10,043 nucleotides of DNA from Nostoc sp. CHAB 5715 (GTDB taxonomy: Bacteria > Cyanobacteriota > Cyanobacteriia > Cyanobacteriales > Nostocaceae), in assembly GCF_020829685.1 (NCBI RefSeq), contig NZ_JAIVFR010000152.1, positions 1 through 10,043 on the forward strand, in the 5' to 3' direction. Positions 1 to 5,477 of this stretch are shown piece by piece. Position 1 is the first letter of the stretch; every line of letters starts with the position of its first letter. Position numbers and translations under genes: made by a program. Below the pieces are notes generated by a model. The model saw only the letters and a list, made by a program, of their open reading frames with translations, had not been told where the DNA came from and did no database searches.

Positions 1-219
1 CGAATGTGCAGCAGTATGAATAACTGCTGTTGGTTTGACATCACTAAATATGCGCTGCAATTCCTGAAAATCTGTTAAGTTCACTTTTAGCATTTTGATG
101 CCAGGAATCTCTAAAGAATGGGAAAAATAAGTACCATAAACTTCCCATTCTTGTTTTGCAAGCTGGCAAAGATGCCATCCTAAAAAACCACTTGCTCCGG
201 TAATTAACAATTTTTTCAT
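1..219 (-). CDS. SDR-family NAD(P)-dependent reductase, RmlD-like (N-terminal part only)
   Basis: The first 73 codons of a minus-strand gene that runs off the left edge, read by hand from the ATG at 219. The protein opens with a Rossmann strand and nucleotide-binding glycine motif (KKLLITGASGFLGWHL, residues 2-17, GxxGxxG type). A later VKPTAVIHTAAH segment (about 62-72) matches the fourth strand of extended SDR enzymes, where RmlD-like proteins have a 'xxDxVIHxAA' pattern. Family knowledge: such enzymes reduce or epimerise nucleotide sugars, for example dTDP-4-dehydrorhamnose. The catalytic YxxxK lies outside the window, so the substrate cannot be given. It lies 78 nt downstream of the TPR lipoprotein gene on the same strand, so co-transcription is possible but not shown. 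Confidence 0.8.
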   Translation of the reverse strand, partial: MKKLLITGASGFLGWHLCQLAKQEWEVYGTYFSHSLEIPGIKMLKVNLTDFQELQRIFSDVKPTAVIHTAAHS

Positions 220-297
220 GTTTAATTGTAAACCGCTCAAGAAAAAATATTTGTTATAGCAAGCTTATATTCTACACTGAGTGGTGGTTATAAAATA

Positions 298-1041
298 CTA
301 TTGAAGTAATTCTTGAAACTGCTTTTCATTACGCACTTTGCGAAAGTCTGGGTCAGTTTTTGCTAACTTCTTGTATTTATCAGGAACAAACTGGATTGCT
401 TTATCTAGATTCTCAATTGCTAATTCGAGATTGTTTTGTAATGCATAAGAGCAAGCTTTGTTGTAATATGCTTGGTGCAAATCTTGCTTAATGGCGATCG
501 CTCTATTATAAGATGCGATCGCATCTTGGTAGCGGTGTAGCTTTGTCAGAGCAATGCCTCGGTTAATTAAGGCTTCATATTTGTCGGGTTGGATAGCGAT
601 CGCTTTGTCGTAGGATGCAATAGCGTCTTGGTAGCGTTGCAACGATGTTAAGGCTATGCCACGATTATACCAGGCTTCATATTTGTCGGGTTGGATAGTG
701 ATCGCTTTGTCGTAGGATGCGATCGCATCTTGGTAATGTTGCAACGATGTTAAGGCTATGCCACGGTTAATCCAAGCTTCAGGACTCTTAACTTTGATGG
801 CGATCGCTTTATCATAAGCTTTTATTGCATCTTTGTAACGTTGTCCATCTAATAAATTATTACCTTGATGAAAGAAATATTCTGCTTTCTGGGTAGCCTT
901 CGCTTCTATGAAAAGCTGGGTTACATTACTTTCTTGCACAACTTTTGTAGTATTTTCTGTTGATGAGTTTGCCCCACCACTACAGCCAAATGCGAAGAAA
1001 ACTATCAAGCCAGATGCAACCAAGTAGCGCCGAAAAACCAT
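298..1041 (-). CDS. TPR-repeat lipoprotein
   Basis: A 247-residue exported TPR protein. Residues 1-20 form a signal peptide (VFRRYLV, then a hydrophobic core) ending in AFGC, a slightly imperfect lipobox with Cys20 as probable lipidated residue. A low-complexity Ser/Thr/Asn linker follows. From about residue 54 there are five 34-residue TPR units (about 54-86, 88-121, 122-155, 156-189, 190-222) with the usual W/Y-N-G-A-Y-A-P pattern. The C-terminal stretch DPDFRKVRNEKQFQELL is a common ending of cyanobacterial TPR proteins. TPR domains bind other proteins; the partner is unknown. AGGT lies about 7 nt before the ATG and supports the start. The middle units are nearly identical at DNA level and carry five HIP1 palindromes. 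Anchored in a membrane facing the periplasm (inference). Confidence 0.88.
   Translation of the reverse strand: MVFRRYLVASGLIVFFAFGCSGGANSSTENTTKVVQESNVTQLFIEAKATQKAEYFFHQGNNLLDGQRYKDAIKAYDKAIAIKVKSPEAWINRGIALTSLQHYQDAIASYDKAITIQPDKYEAWYNRGIALTSLQRYQDAIASYDKAIAIQPDKYEALINRGIALTKLHRYQDAIASYNRAIAIKQDLHQAYYNKACSYALQNNLELAIENLDKAIQFVPDKYKKLAKTDPDFRKVRNEKQFQELLQ
526..831 (-). repeat. Three tandem 102-bp TPR-coding repeats
   Basis: Three successive 102-bp units (526-627, 628-729, 730-831) each code one 34-residue TPR unit. The first two share a nearly unbroken stretch of about 50 bp (for example around 565-615 and 667-717) in which even silent positions are the same. The second and third share the block around 640-665 and 742-767. 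Such silent identity points to recent unit duplication or gene conversion rather than protein selection alone. HIP1 sites sit at equivalent positions of the units (596, 719 and 800 inside, 494 and 515 just outside). Confidence 0.7.
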
Positions 1042-1268
1042 GCTGTACCTACAAAATTTCTAAGATGATGTTAAAAGCTGTTTGTTTTATAAGTATTATC
1101 AAAATCCCCTACTTTTTACCCATTAATTTCCTTATATTCTAAAAAATAACTTTGTTGATAATGCATATAAGCTTATCAAACTCAAGCGTATGCTACATTA
1201 TCATATTAGATACACGTAAAGCAATTGCTTAGGGCCTATTTCACTCGAAAAACAATAATTTGTGTTGC

Positions 1269-1373
1269 TATAGCAATCTGTGCAGGAGTTACAAACAAAA
1301 AGATCCCCGACTTTTTCAATAAGTCGGGGATCTGAGCCTCTCGGTGGAGAGGGAATCAAATAGGATTGCTATA
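1269..1373. mobile_element. Small MITE-like inverted-repeat element with TA borders
   Basis: The outer arms TATAGCAATC (1269-1278) and GATTGCTATA (1364-1373) are exact reverse complements. Read as an insertion, the element is TAGCAATC...GATTGCTA flanked by a duplicated TA. A TA duplication is what IS630/Tc1-mariner transposases produce (family knowledge). Between the arms lie two hairpins, 1301-1333 and 1337-1352. No protein is coded, so it would depend on a transposase elsewhere. The arms match for only 8-10 bp, so a non-transposable cyanobacterial palindromic repeat is an equally fair reading. Confidence 0.45.
1293..1333 (-). terminator. Strong GC-rich hairpin, terminator-like on the minus strand
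   Basis: Perfect 13-bp stem AGATCCCCGACTT (1301-1313) / AAGTCGGGGATCT (1321-1333) with a 7-nt loop. Read on the minus strand the stem is followed at once by a T-rich tract (TTTTTGTTTGT), the form of an intrinsic terminator. No minus-strand gene lies just upstream of it, so its role may be to block read-through into the lipoprotein gene. It may also simply be part of a dispersed repeat. On the plus strand no T-run follows. Confidence 0.45.
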
Positions 1374-1477
1374 TACGTTGCTTCGGCGTAGCCCGTCGTA
1401 GACATCCCACTTGTGTGGTAATTTCCGTTTTAATGAACAAGGGTCTTAAGATGGACTATATAAAGATTTATAACTGA

Positions 1478-1506
1478 TTTTCACAATTACTCGAACTAAG
1501 TATAAT
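1478..1506 (+). promoter_or_regulatory. Possible sigma-70-type promoter for the CBM42 gene
   Basis: A perfect -10 hexamer TATAAT at 1501-1506 lies 17 bp after TTTTCA (1478-1483), which matches four of six bases of the -35 consensus. It would give a leader of roughly 155 nt before the ATG at 1670. The AT-rich surroundings make chance matches likely. Confidence 0.3.
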
Positions 1507-1544
1507 ATCTCTATTGTATTCGTAGCGAATGAAATTAGTTAAAA

Positions 1545-1582
1545 CTCTGCGTTACTTTGCGTTTCCTTTGCGCTTCTCTGCG
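1545..1582. repeat. Degenerate 'CTCTGCG/CTTTGCG' tandem repeat
   Basis: Four short units (CTCTGCG, CTTTGCG, CTTTGCG, CTCTGCG) follow one another at 10-11-bp spacing, separated by T- and A-rich linkers. Runs of this kind are common between genes in heterocystous cyanobacteria. No function can be read from it. Confidence 0.5.
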
Positions 1583-1669
1583 TTTAAAAATCTTACGATT
1601 TGACGCAAAGCTGTACTAAAACCAAATTTCAAATAAGAGCATTGTTGCAGAATCTAAAGGATTGTAACC

Positions 1670-2200
1670 ATGAAAAAAACCTTCTTTACACTAGCAATAA
1701 CCCTATCAGCGCTTCCTATATCTATTTCTACGTCAATTAATCCTGCGATCGCACAATCAACTCCTGTTGAACCGACTGTTTCAATACGAGCATTTAATTT
1801 TCCTAATTTCTATGTTCGTCATCGCAATTTCCTTGGCGAAATTAGTTCCATTTCAAGTTCTCTAGACAGAGCAGATGCAAGATTTAGAGTAAGGTCGGGG
1901 TTAGCGTCTTCTAACTGTGTTTCATTTGAATCCTCAAATCTTCCAGGATACTATTTAAGACATCAGAATTTGAGAATTACATTAGCTCCTAATGACAATA
2001 CTGCGCCGTTCAGAGATGATGCAACCTTTTGTATAAAACCAGGTTTAGCAAGTTTAACAAATGTTTCTTTTAGTTCATATAATTTTCCTAATTACTACAT
2101 ACGCCACAAAAACTTCGAGCTATATATTGACCCGTACAGCACTAATAGCTTCTTTTTAAACGATGCCACTTTTACACTAGTAGTACCGTTCGCTCCATAG
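1670..2200 (+). CDS. Secreted CBM42/AbfB-like beta-trefoil protein
   Basis: A 176-residue protein. It starts with a Sec signal peptide (MKKTFF, hydrophobic core to about 22, likely cut after AIA at residue 28). The rest is three homologous units. Each has a 'N-x-P-x-x-Y-x-R-H-x-N' motif (R50-H51, R97-H98, R145-H146) and a later 'D-A-x-F' motif (D69, D117, D165), with 'GLAS' linkers between units. This is the pattern of the AbfB domain (CBM42), a beta-trefoil that binds arabinofuranose side chains in fungal arabinofuranosidases (family knowledge). There is no catalytic domain: trefoil and signal peptide account for the whole protein. Cys83 and Cys121 of the middle unit could pair after export. 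AAAGG at 1656-1660, 9 nt before the ATG, supports the start. The likely role is binding a sugar outside the cell, perhaps its own exopolysaccharide; the ligand is inferred only. Confidence 0.82.
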   Translation: MKKTFFTLAITLSALPISISTSINPAIAQSTPVEPTVSIRAFNFPNFYVRHRNFLGEISSISSSLDRADARFRVRSGLASSNCVSFESSNLPGYYLRHQNLRITLAPNDNTAPFRDDATFCIKPGLASLTNVSFSSYNFPNYYIRHKNFELYIDPYSTNSFFLNDATFTLVVPFAP

Positions 2201-2226
2201 CTAGAGTAGGTTTGAAGATGATTGTG

Positions 2227-2413
2227 GTAAATAGGGTGCATCCCAGTTTTTATTTTTTAATGAGAAAATAATTGTCATTGCGAGGAGGAACGACGAAGCA
2301 ATCGCATGGACTCGCTCTGAGTTGGAGGATTTTGTGATTGCAACTCTAAGAGACGCACTCGCGTTCGCAACGCTTGCAATGACATGCAAAAAAGTGGGAT
2401 GCTCCCTAGTAAA
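2227..2413. mobile_element. MITE-like element (2232-2408) with GTAAA target-site duplication
   Basis: Terminal inverted repeats start TAGGG(T/A)GCATCCCA and match at 18 of 20 positions (2232-2251 against 2389-2408 reversed). The element is flanked on both sides by GTAAA (2227-2231 and 2409-2413), as expected of a target-site duplication; the following TA also matches. Inside lies a second inverted pair, TGTCATTGC (2273-2281) / GCAATGACA (2376-2384), followed by GAGGAGGAACGACGAAGCAA, a dispersed repeat sequence familiar from many bacterial genomes. At 177 bp it has no room for a transposase and would move in trans. It may be one repeat nested in another. Confidence 0.65.
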
Positions 2414-2422
2414 TATGGCGGG

Positions 2423-2475
2423 AAGGCATACATCTATTTTTGACTTTTGCAAAAAGCCTATTAAATGTATGCCTT
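2423..2475. terminator. 11-bp inverted repeat between convergent genes, possible bidirectional terminator
   Basis: AAGGCATACAT (2423-2433) and ATGTATGCCTT (2465-2475) are perfect complements around a 31-nt loop that itself contains TTTTGCAAAA. It starts about 30 nt beyond the crtO stop, and it also lies downstream of the CBM42 gene. There is no T-run on either side, so it is not a classical intrinsic terminator; it could be another repeat. Confidence 0.3.
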
Positions 2476-2504
2476 GGTGATAATATACTTTGTCTGTACA
2501 ACGC

Positions 2505-4199
2505 TTAACTAATCCCAAACACTGACTCGACAGTTGACTTAATCGAATCCCGCGCATCCTTCAAAGTTTGACTAATGGGATGCTTTGCTTGCAAAAATGC
2601 ACGCGCACAATTGCGTCCCGGCATTCCCGAAATCGAACCACCTGGATGAGTCCCTGCACCAGTCAAAAATAGATTCTCAATTGGCGTTTTGTAGTTGGCT
2701 ATTTCTGGCAAGGGACGGAAGAATACCATCTGATCTAGGGTCATGTCAACATGGTAATAATTTCCTTTGTACGCACCTAATCTTTCTCCTAGTTCTGCTG
2801 GACTTTCTACACGACGAGCAATAGTTGCATTCTTGACATTGGGTGCATAGTCTGCTAGTTTATCAATCACCCTATCTGCAACTTTGTTTTTCAATTCATC
2901 TGTCCAACCAGTACCTTTTAAACCAGTGCCTTCTGCACCAGCAATTTGATAAGGGGCAAAATACTCAATCCATACAGTATGTTTTCCTGGTGGTGCTAAT
3001 GTGGGGTCTAAGTAGCTAGGCATCACCACATACATTGATGGATCGGCATCAGGAATCTCTCCCAAGGTGCATTTACTATGAGCCTGTTCTACATGAGTTA
3101 CAGAATCGGCAATCAAGATAGAACCAACAAGATATTCATCTTTATGGGCGTGGTATGGAAAGTGCAGTGGTTCGTCTAAAGCTAAATCTATCTTGAGGAT
3201 AGTTTCGTTATTGTTAACGATGCGGCGTTCTAATCTTTCCCATAAATTTGGGTCGGCTGCATTAACATCGCTTTTATCAGTCATTTGCAAAAATAACCGC
3301 TGGGCATCAATATTAGAAATAACGCCATATTTAGCGCGATATTCGGTGTTACCAGCTACTCGCACACCAACAGCTTTTCCATCATCAATTAAAACTTTTT
3401 CAACATGCTGATCTGTGAGAATAACGCCACCTTTACTTGTGACTAAATTCACTAAAGCTTGCACAAGTGCGCCAGTTCCGCTGCGCGGCCTTGCCATTCC
3501 AGGGTTGTGACGCATCGCCATCATAATTGCACCAATAGCAAGGGTTTTTTGTGATGGCGGCGCACCAAGTTCTGATGCTAGTCTGGCTAGTGGCGCTTTT
3601 ATAAATTCCTCATCAAACCACTCGTTAAGTAAATCCTCGGCGCTGGTTAACATGGTGCGAATAAAGTCCAGCGTTTTGTTTGGGGAACCAATCATCGAAA
3701 ATAAATCTTTCAGTTTTGTAATGTCGTAGTTACCAAGGATGTCTATAATTGACTTTGGCGGTGCATTAAAAATGGGAATCATTGCACCCAATGCCCTCTG
3801 CCAATAATCTACAAATTCTGCGTATTTTTTGGCATCACGTTCACTATAACGAGCGATTTCTGCACAAGTCTTTTCTACTGACTTATGTCCTAAGAAATAC
3901 TTCCCATCAGGATGAGGACAGAAAACAACTGGATCGCACTCCAAATAATGCAAGCCGTATTTTTCTAGTTCTAATTCTTCAACAACTGGCCCCAAGTGAA
4001 TAAATTCGTGGTCAATAGCACACAAGTTAAATTTAAATCCAGGAGCCTCTTGTGGTAAACATTCTTCAGTTGTTGCTGCACCGCCTGGAACAGAACGCTT
4101 TTCTAGTAACAGGACGCTATAACCAGCTTTCAGCAAATAAGCTGCACAAACTAACCCATTATGTCCAGCACCAATCAGCACAACATCATACTCTTGCAT
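2505..4199 (-). CDS. crtO: CrtO-type beta-carotene ketolase (FAD-dependent phytoene-desaturase family)
   Basis: A 564-residue flavoprotein. The FAD-binding dinucleotide motif is at the N-terminus (VVLIGAGHNGLVCAAYLL, residues 6-23), followed by LLEKRSVPGGAATTE (about 31-45), the usual second FAD contact. The C-terminal LFLTGAGTHPGGSISGMPGRN (about 508-528) is the conserved flavin/carotenoid motif of this family. From memory, blocks such as AIDHEF, FNAPP, LDFIRTM, NEWFD, GAPPSQK, NNNE and WTDELK also occur in Synechocystis CrtO, which converts beta-carotene to echinenone. It should act at membranes, where carotenoids reside. Heterocystous genomes carry several CrtO paralogues, and some may act on other carotenoids, so the exact substrate is less certain than the family. 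No clear Shine-Dalgarno precedes the ATG. A DUF2993 gene lies 101 nt upstream on the same strand. Confidence 0.88.
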   Translation of the reverse strand: MQEYDVVLIGAGHNGLVCAAYLLKAGYSVLLLEKRSVPGGAATTEECLPQEAPGFKFNLCAIDHEFIHLGPVVEELELEKYGLHYLECDPVVFCPHPDGKYFLGHKSVEKTCAEIARYSERDAKKYAEFVDYWQRALGAMIPIFNAPPKSIIDILGNYDITKLKDLFSMIGSPNKTLDFIRTMLTSAEDLLNEWFDEEFIKAPLARLASELGAPPSQKTLAIGAIMMAMRHNPGMARPRSGTGALVQALVNLVTSKGGVILTDQHVEKVLIDDGKAVGVRVAGNTEYRAKYGVISNIDAQRLFLQMTDKSDVNAADPNLWERLERRIVNNNETILKIDLALDEPLHFPYHAHKDEYLVGSILIADSVTHVEQAHSKCTLGEIPDADPSMYVVMPSYLDPTLAPPGKHTVWIEYFAPYQIAGAEGTGLKGTGWTDELKNKVADRVIDKLADYAPNVKNATIARRVESPAELGERLGAYKGNYYHVDMTLDQMVFFRPLPEIANYKTPIENLFLTGAGTHPGGSISGMPGRNCARAFLQAKHPISQTLKDARDSIKSTVESVFGIS

Positions 4200-4223
4200 A
4201 GTTGGAATTTAGAAATAAGTAGC

Positions 4224-4240
4224 TTTCTAAATATTAGAAA
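4224..4240. promoter_or_regulatory. 17-bp palindrome in the crtO leader
   Basis: TTTCTAAATATTAGAAA is a perfect palindrome (7-bp arms, 3-bp centre) ending 24 bp before the crtO start. It could be an operator for a dimeric regulator of crtO. It is very AT-rich, so a chance origin cannot be excluded. Confidence 0.25.
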
Positions 4241-4300
4241 CATTTTACTACATTTACATCATCCTTCAGTAGCAAAAATTATCTTTAACTATTGCCACTA

Positions 4301-5056
4301 CTAAGGAGATGATATTTCTGATGATGGTATTTGCTTCATTTGAGTTTCTACGAGAAGCACTAAACTACCAGTTTCTACTTTTATATCTTTAATATGAAAC
4401 ACCATATCTTCCCATTTAAAATATGGTATATTCATCAATTCTTTGACTTTGTGCATTAAAGCTGTAACTACTTCTATGGAAATTCCTCCTCCCTCAGTGC
4501 AGTTAAAAGCCTCCAGCATCGCGGGTTGTGAATGAGTGCGTGGACGTGCGATCGCAGTGTAACCCAAAATGCGAGTATTTCCCTTTTCCTTTAACAGCAC
4601 TCTTCCCCTACATTCTATTTTGCCATCACCAGGTAAAAATATTTCAATTTTTTGTGCCTCAAAACTCACAATTTTGCCATCTACATCCAAATCAAAGTTT
4701 TGCATCTGGCTGCTAACAAAGTCTGATGCTAAGGCGCGGTTCATATCTGCTTCTGTCAGTATAATGCGAGCAATGGCATTTACTGGCTCATTAAGTTCTA
4801 TTTGACCAAAAAGAGCGCTTAAGGGATTGATGCTAATGCTTTCTGTTTGCAGTTTTATTTCCTGTACGCGAATATCTTCTTGGATTACTAATCCTTGTCC
4901 TGAAACCGAAACTCCATCCGCTTGTCCCTGAACTATTTTCAACAGATCGGTTTGTACATCTATTTCTATTTTTTCTGCGTCATCTAGCTTTTCTGATATT
5001 CTTCTTTCAGCTTCCTGGGATAAAAATTGTTCCTCCAACCGATGCTCATCAGGCAT
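4301..5056 (-). CDS. DUF2993 / LmeA-like phospholipid-binding protein
   Basis: A 251-residue protein of the DUF2993 (LmeA-like) type common in cyanobacteria. Recognisable pieces are the N-terminal amphipathic stretch LEEQFLSQEAERRISEKL, then 'IEIDVQTDLLKIVQGQADGV' (about 30-49), where family members have 'vev...pl.ll.Gkvd.v.v.g', then SINPLSALFGQIEL, a conserved EADMNRAL helix, and a closing beta-rich half. The related mycobacterial LmeA binds phospholipids and acts in envelope lipoglycan synthesis (family knowledge). No signal peptide or membrane segment is seen, so unlike LmeA it may stay in the cytoplasm or bind the membrane surface. AGGAG 10 nt before the ATG at 5056 supports the start. 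It is upstream of crtO on the same strand; a link with carotenoid or membrane handling is only a suggestion. Confidence 0.75.
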   Translation of the reverse strand: MPDEHRLEEQFLSQEAERRISEKLDDAEKIEIDVQTDLLKIVQGQADGVSVSGQGLVIQEDIRVQEIKLQTESISINPLSALFGQIELNEPVNAIARIILTEADMNRALASDFVSSQMQNFDLDVDGKIVSFEAQKIEIFLPGDGKIECRGRVLLKEKGNTRILGYTAIARPRTHSQPAMLEAFNCTEGGGISIEVVTALMHKVKELMNIPYFKWEDMVFHIKDIKVETGSLVLLVETQMKQIPSSEISSP

Positions 5057-5477
5057 GAAATAGTAATCTCCTAAATGTCCTCTTACTATTTACTGTAAAG
5101 GCTAGATGCTAACGAGCGAATCTATATTGCGATATATGCAAATTGGAGGATTGAGTAATCACGTAGAAAGTGGTGTATCTGCTTTCCCCAAAAATTAATC
5201 GCGCCAAAATACCTTTGCAAAGCTGGAAAATAAAGCAAAGCGGTTACAACCTCAAAGATGTAAAATTTTTGTTAAATTCAACGAGCATCTACAGTTTCAT
5301 CTGATTTTTCATGTCATCTGGAAAAGCCCACAAAAAACCTAACCTTCTAACCCCCTTCCCGACGCAGGAAGGGGGAAAATTCAAAGTCTCTTTCCTTGTA
5401 GGAGAGAAATGTAGAGAGGTTTTCTAGATACCGTGAAAAGTCAGACAGTTTCACCTAATCGTCAAAAGGTACTCAGC
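5057..5477. other. Spacer between divergent genes, with a C/G-rich hairpin
   Basis: AT-rich DNA that should hold the promoters of the DUF2993 gene (leftward) and the TPP-enzyme gene (rightward). I find no promoter with a convincing -35 and -10 pair. A hairpin repeat lies at 5351-5375. No small gene is supported. Confidence 0.5.
5351..5375. repeat. CCCCCTTCC/GGAAGGGGG hairpin repeat
   Basis: Perfect 9-bp stem (5351-5359 / 5367-5375) with a 7-nt loop, preceded by AACCTTCTAA. A weaker CTCTTTCC...GGAGAG pair follows at about 5388-5406. This 'CTAACCCCCTTCCC...GGAAGGGGG' form is a common cyanobacterial dispersed hairpin. It lies in the presumed leader of the downstream gene, so it may influence its transcript. 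No T-run follows. Confidence 0.55.

Larger units (their letters stand above)
1042..1669. other. Repeat-rich intergenic region without a convincing gene
   Basis: A 628-bp gap between two divergent genes. It is AT-rich at the left, with a 12-bp perfect palindrome (AAGCAATTGCTT) at 1219-1230. It then holds an inverted-repeat element with a strong hairpin (1269-1373), a fragment of a dispersed repeat rich in GGCGTAGCCCGTCGTAGAC-like sequence (about 1378-1407), a possible promoter at 1478-1506, and a run of 'CTCTGCG/CTTTGCG' units at about 1545-1582. A short reading frame at 960-1142 overlaps the lipoprotein gene antisense and looks like a shadow. Confidence 0.6.
2201..2504. other. Spacer between convergent genes, almost wholly repeats
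   Basis: It separates the 3' ends of the CBM42 gene and crtO. It holds the 177-bp MITE-like element and an 11-bp inverted repeat. The minus-strand reading frame that spans it (2201-2557) is a translation of repeat DNA running into the crtO 3' end, and I do not call it a gene. Confidence 0.7.

Noticed and set aside
960..1142. 60-residue plus-strand reading frame
   Set aside because: It lies antisense to the 5' end of the lipoprotein gene and continues into AT-rich spacer, with no recognisable motif.
2201..2557. 118-residue minus-strand reading frame
   Set aside because: It is mostly the translation of the MITE-like element and spacer and overlaps the crtO 3' end in another frame. It has no domain or ribosome site.
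5433..5477. GTG at 5433 as the start of the TPP enzyme
   Set aside because: In frame, but the only purine-rich site is about 13 nt upstream and weak. The ATG at 5478 has AAAAGG at proper spacing, so the 15 extra residues are doubtful, though not excluded.
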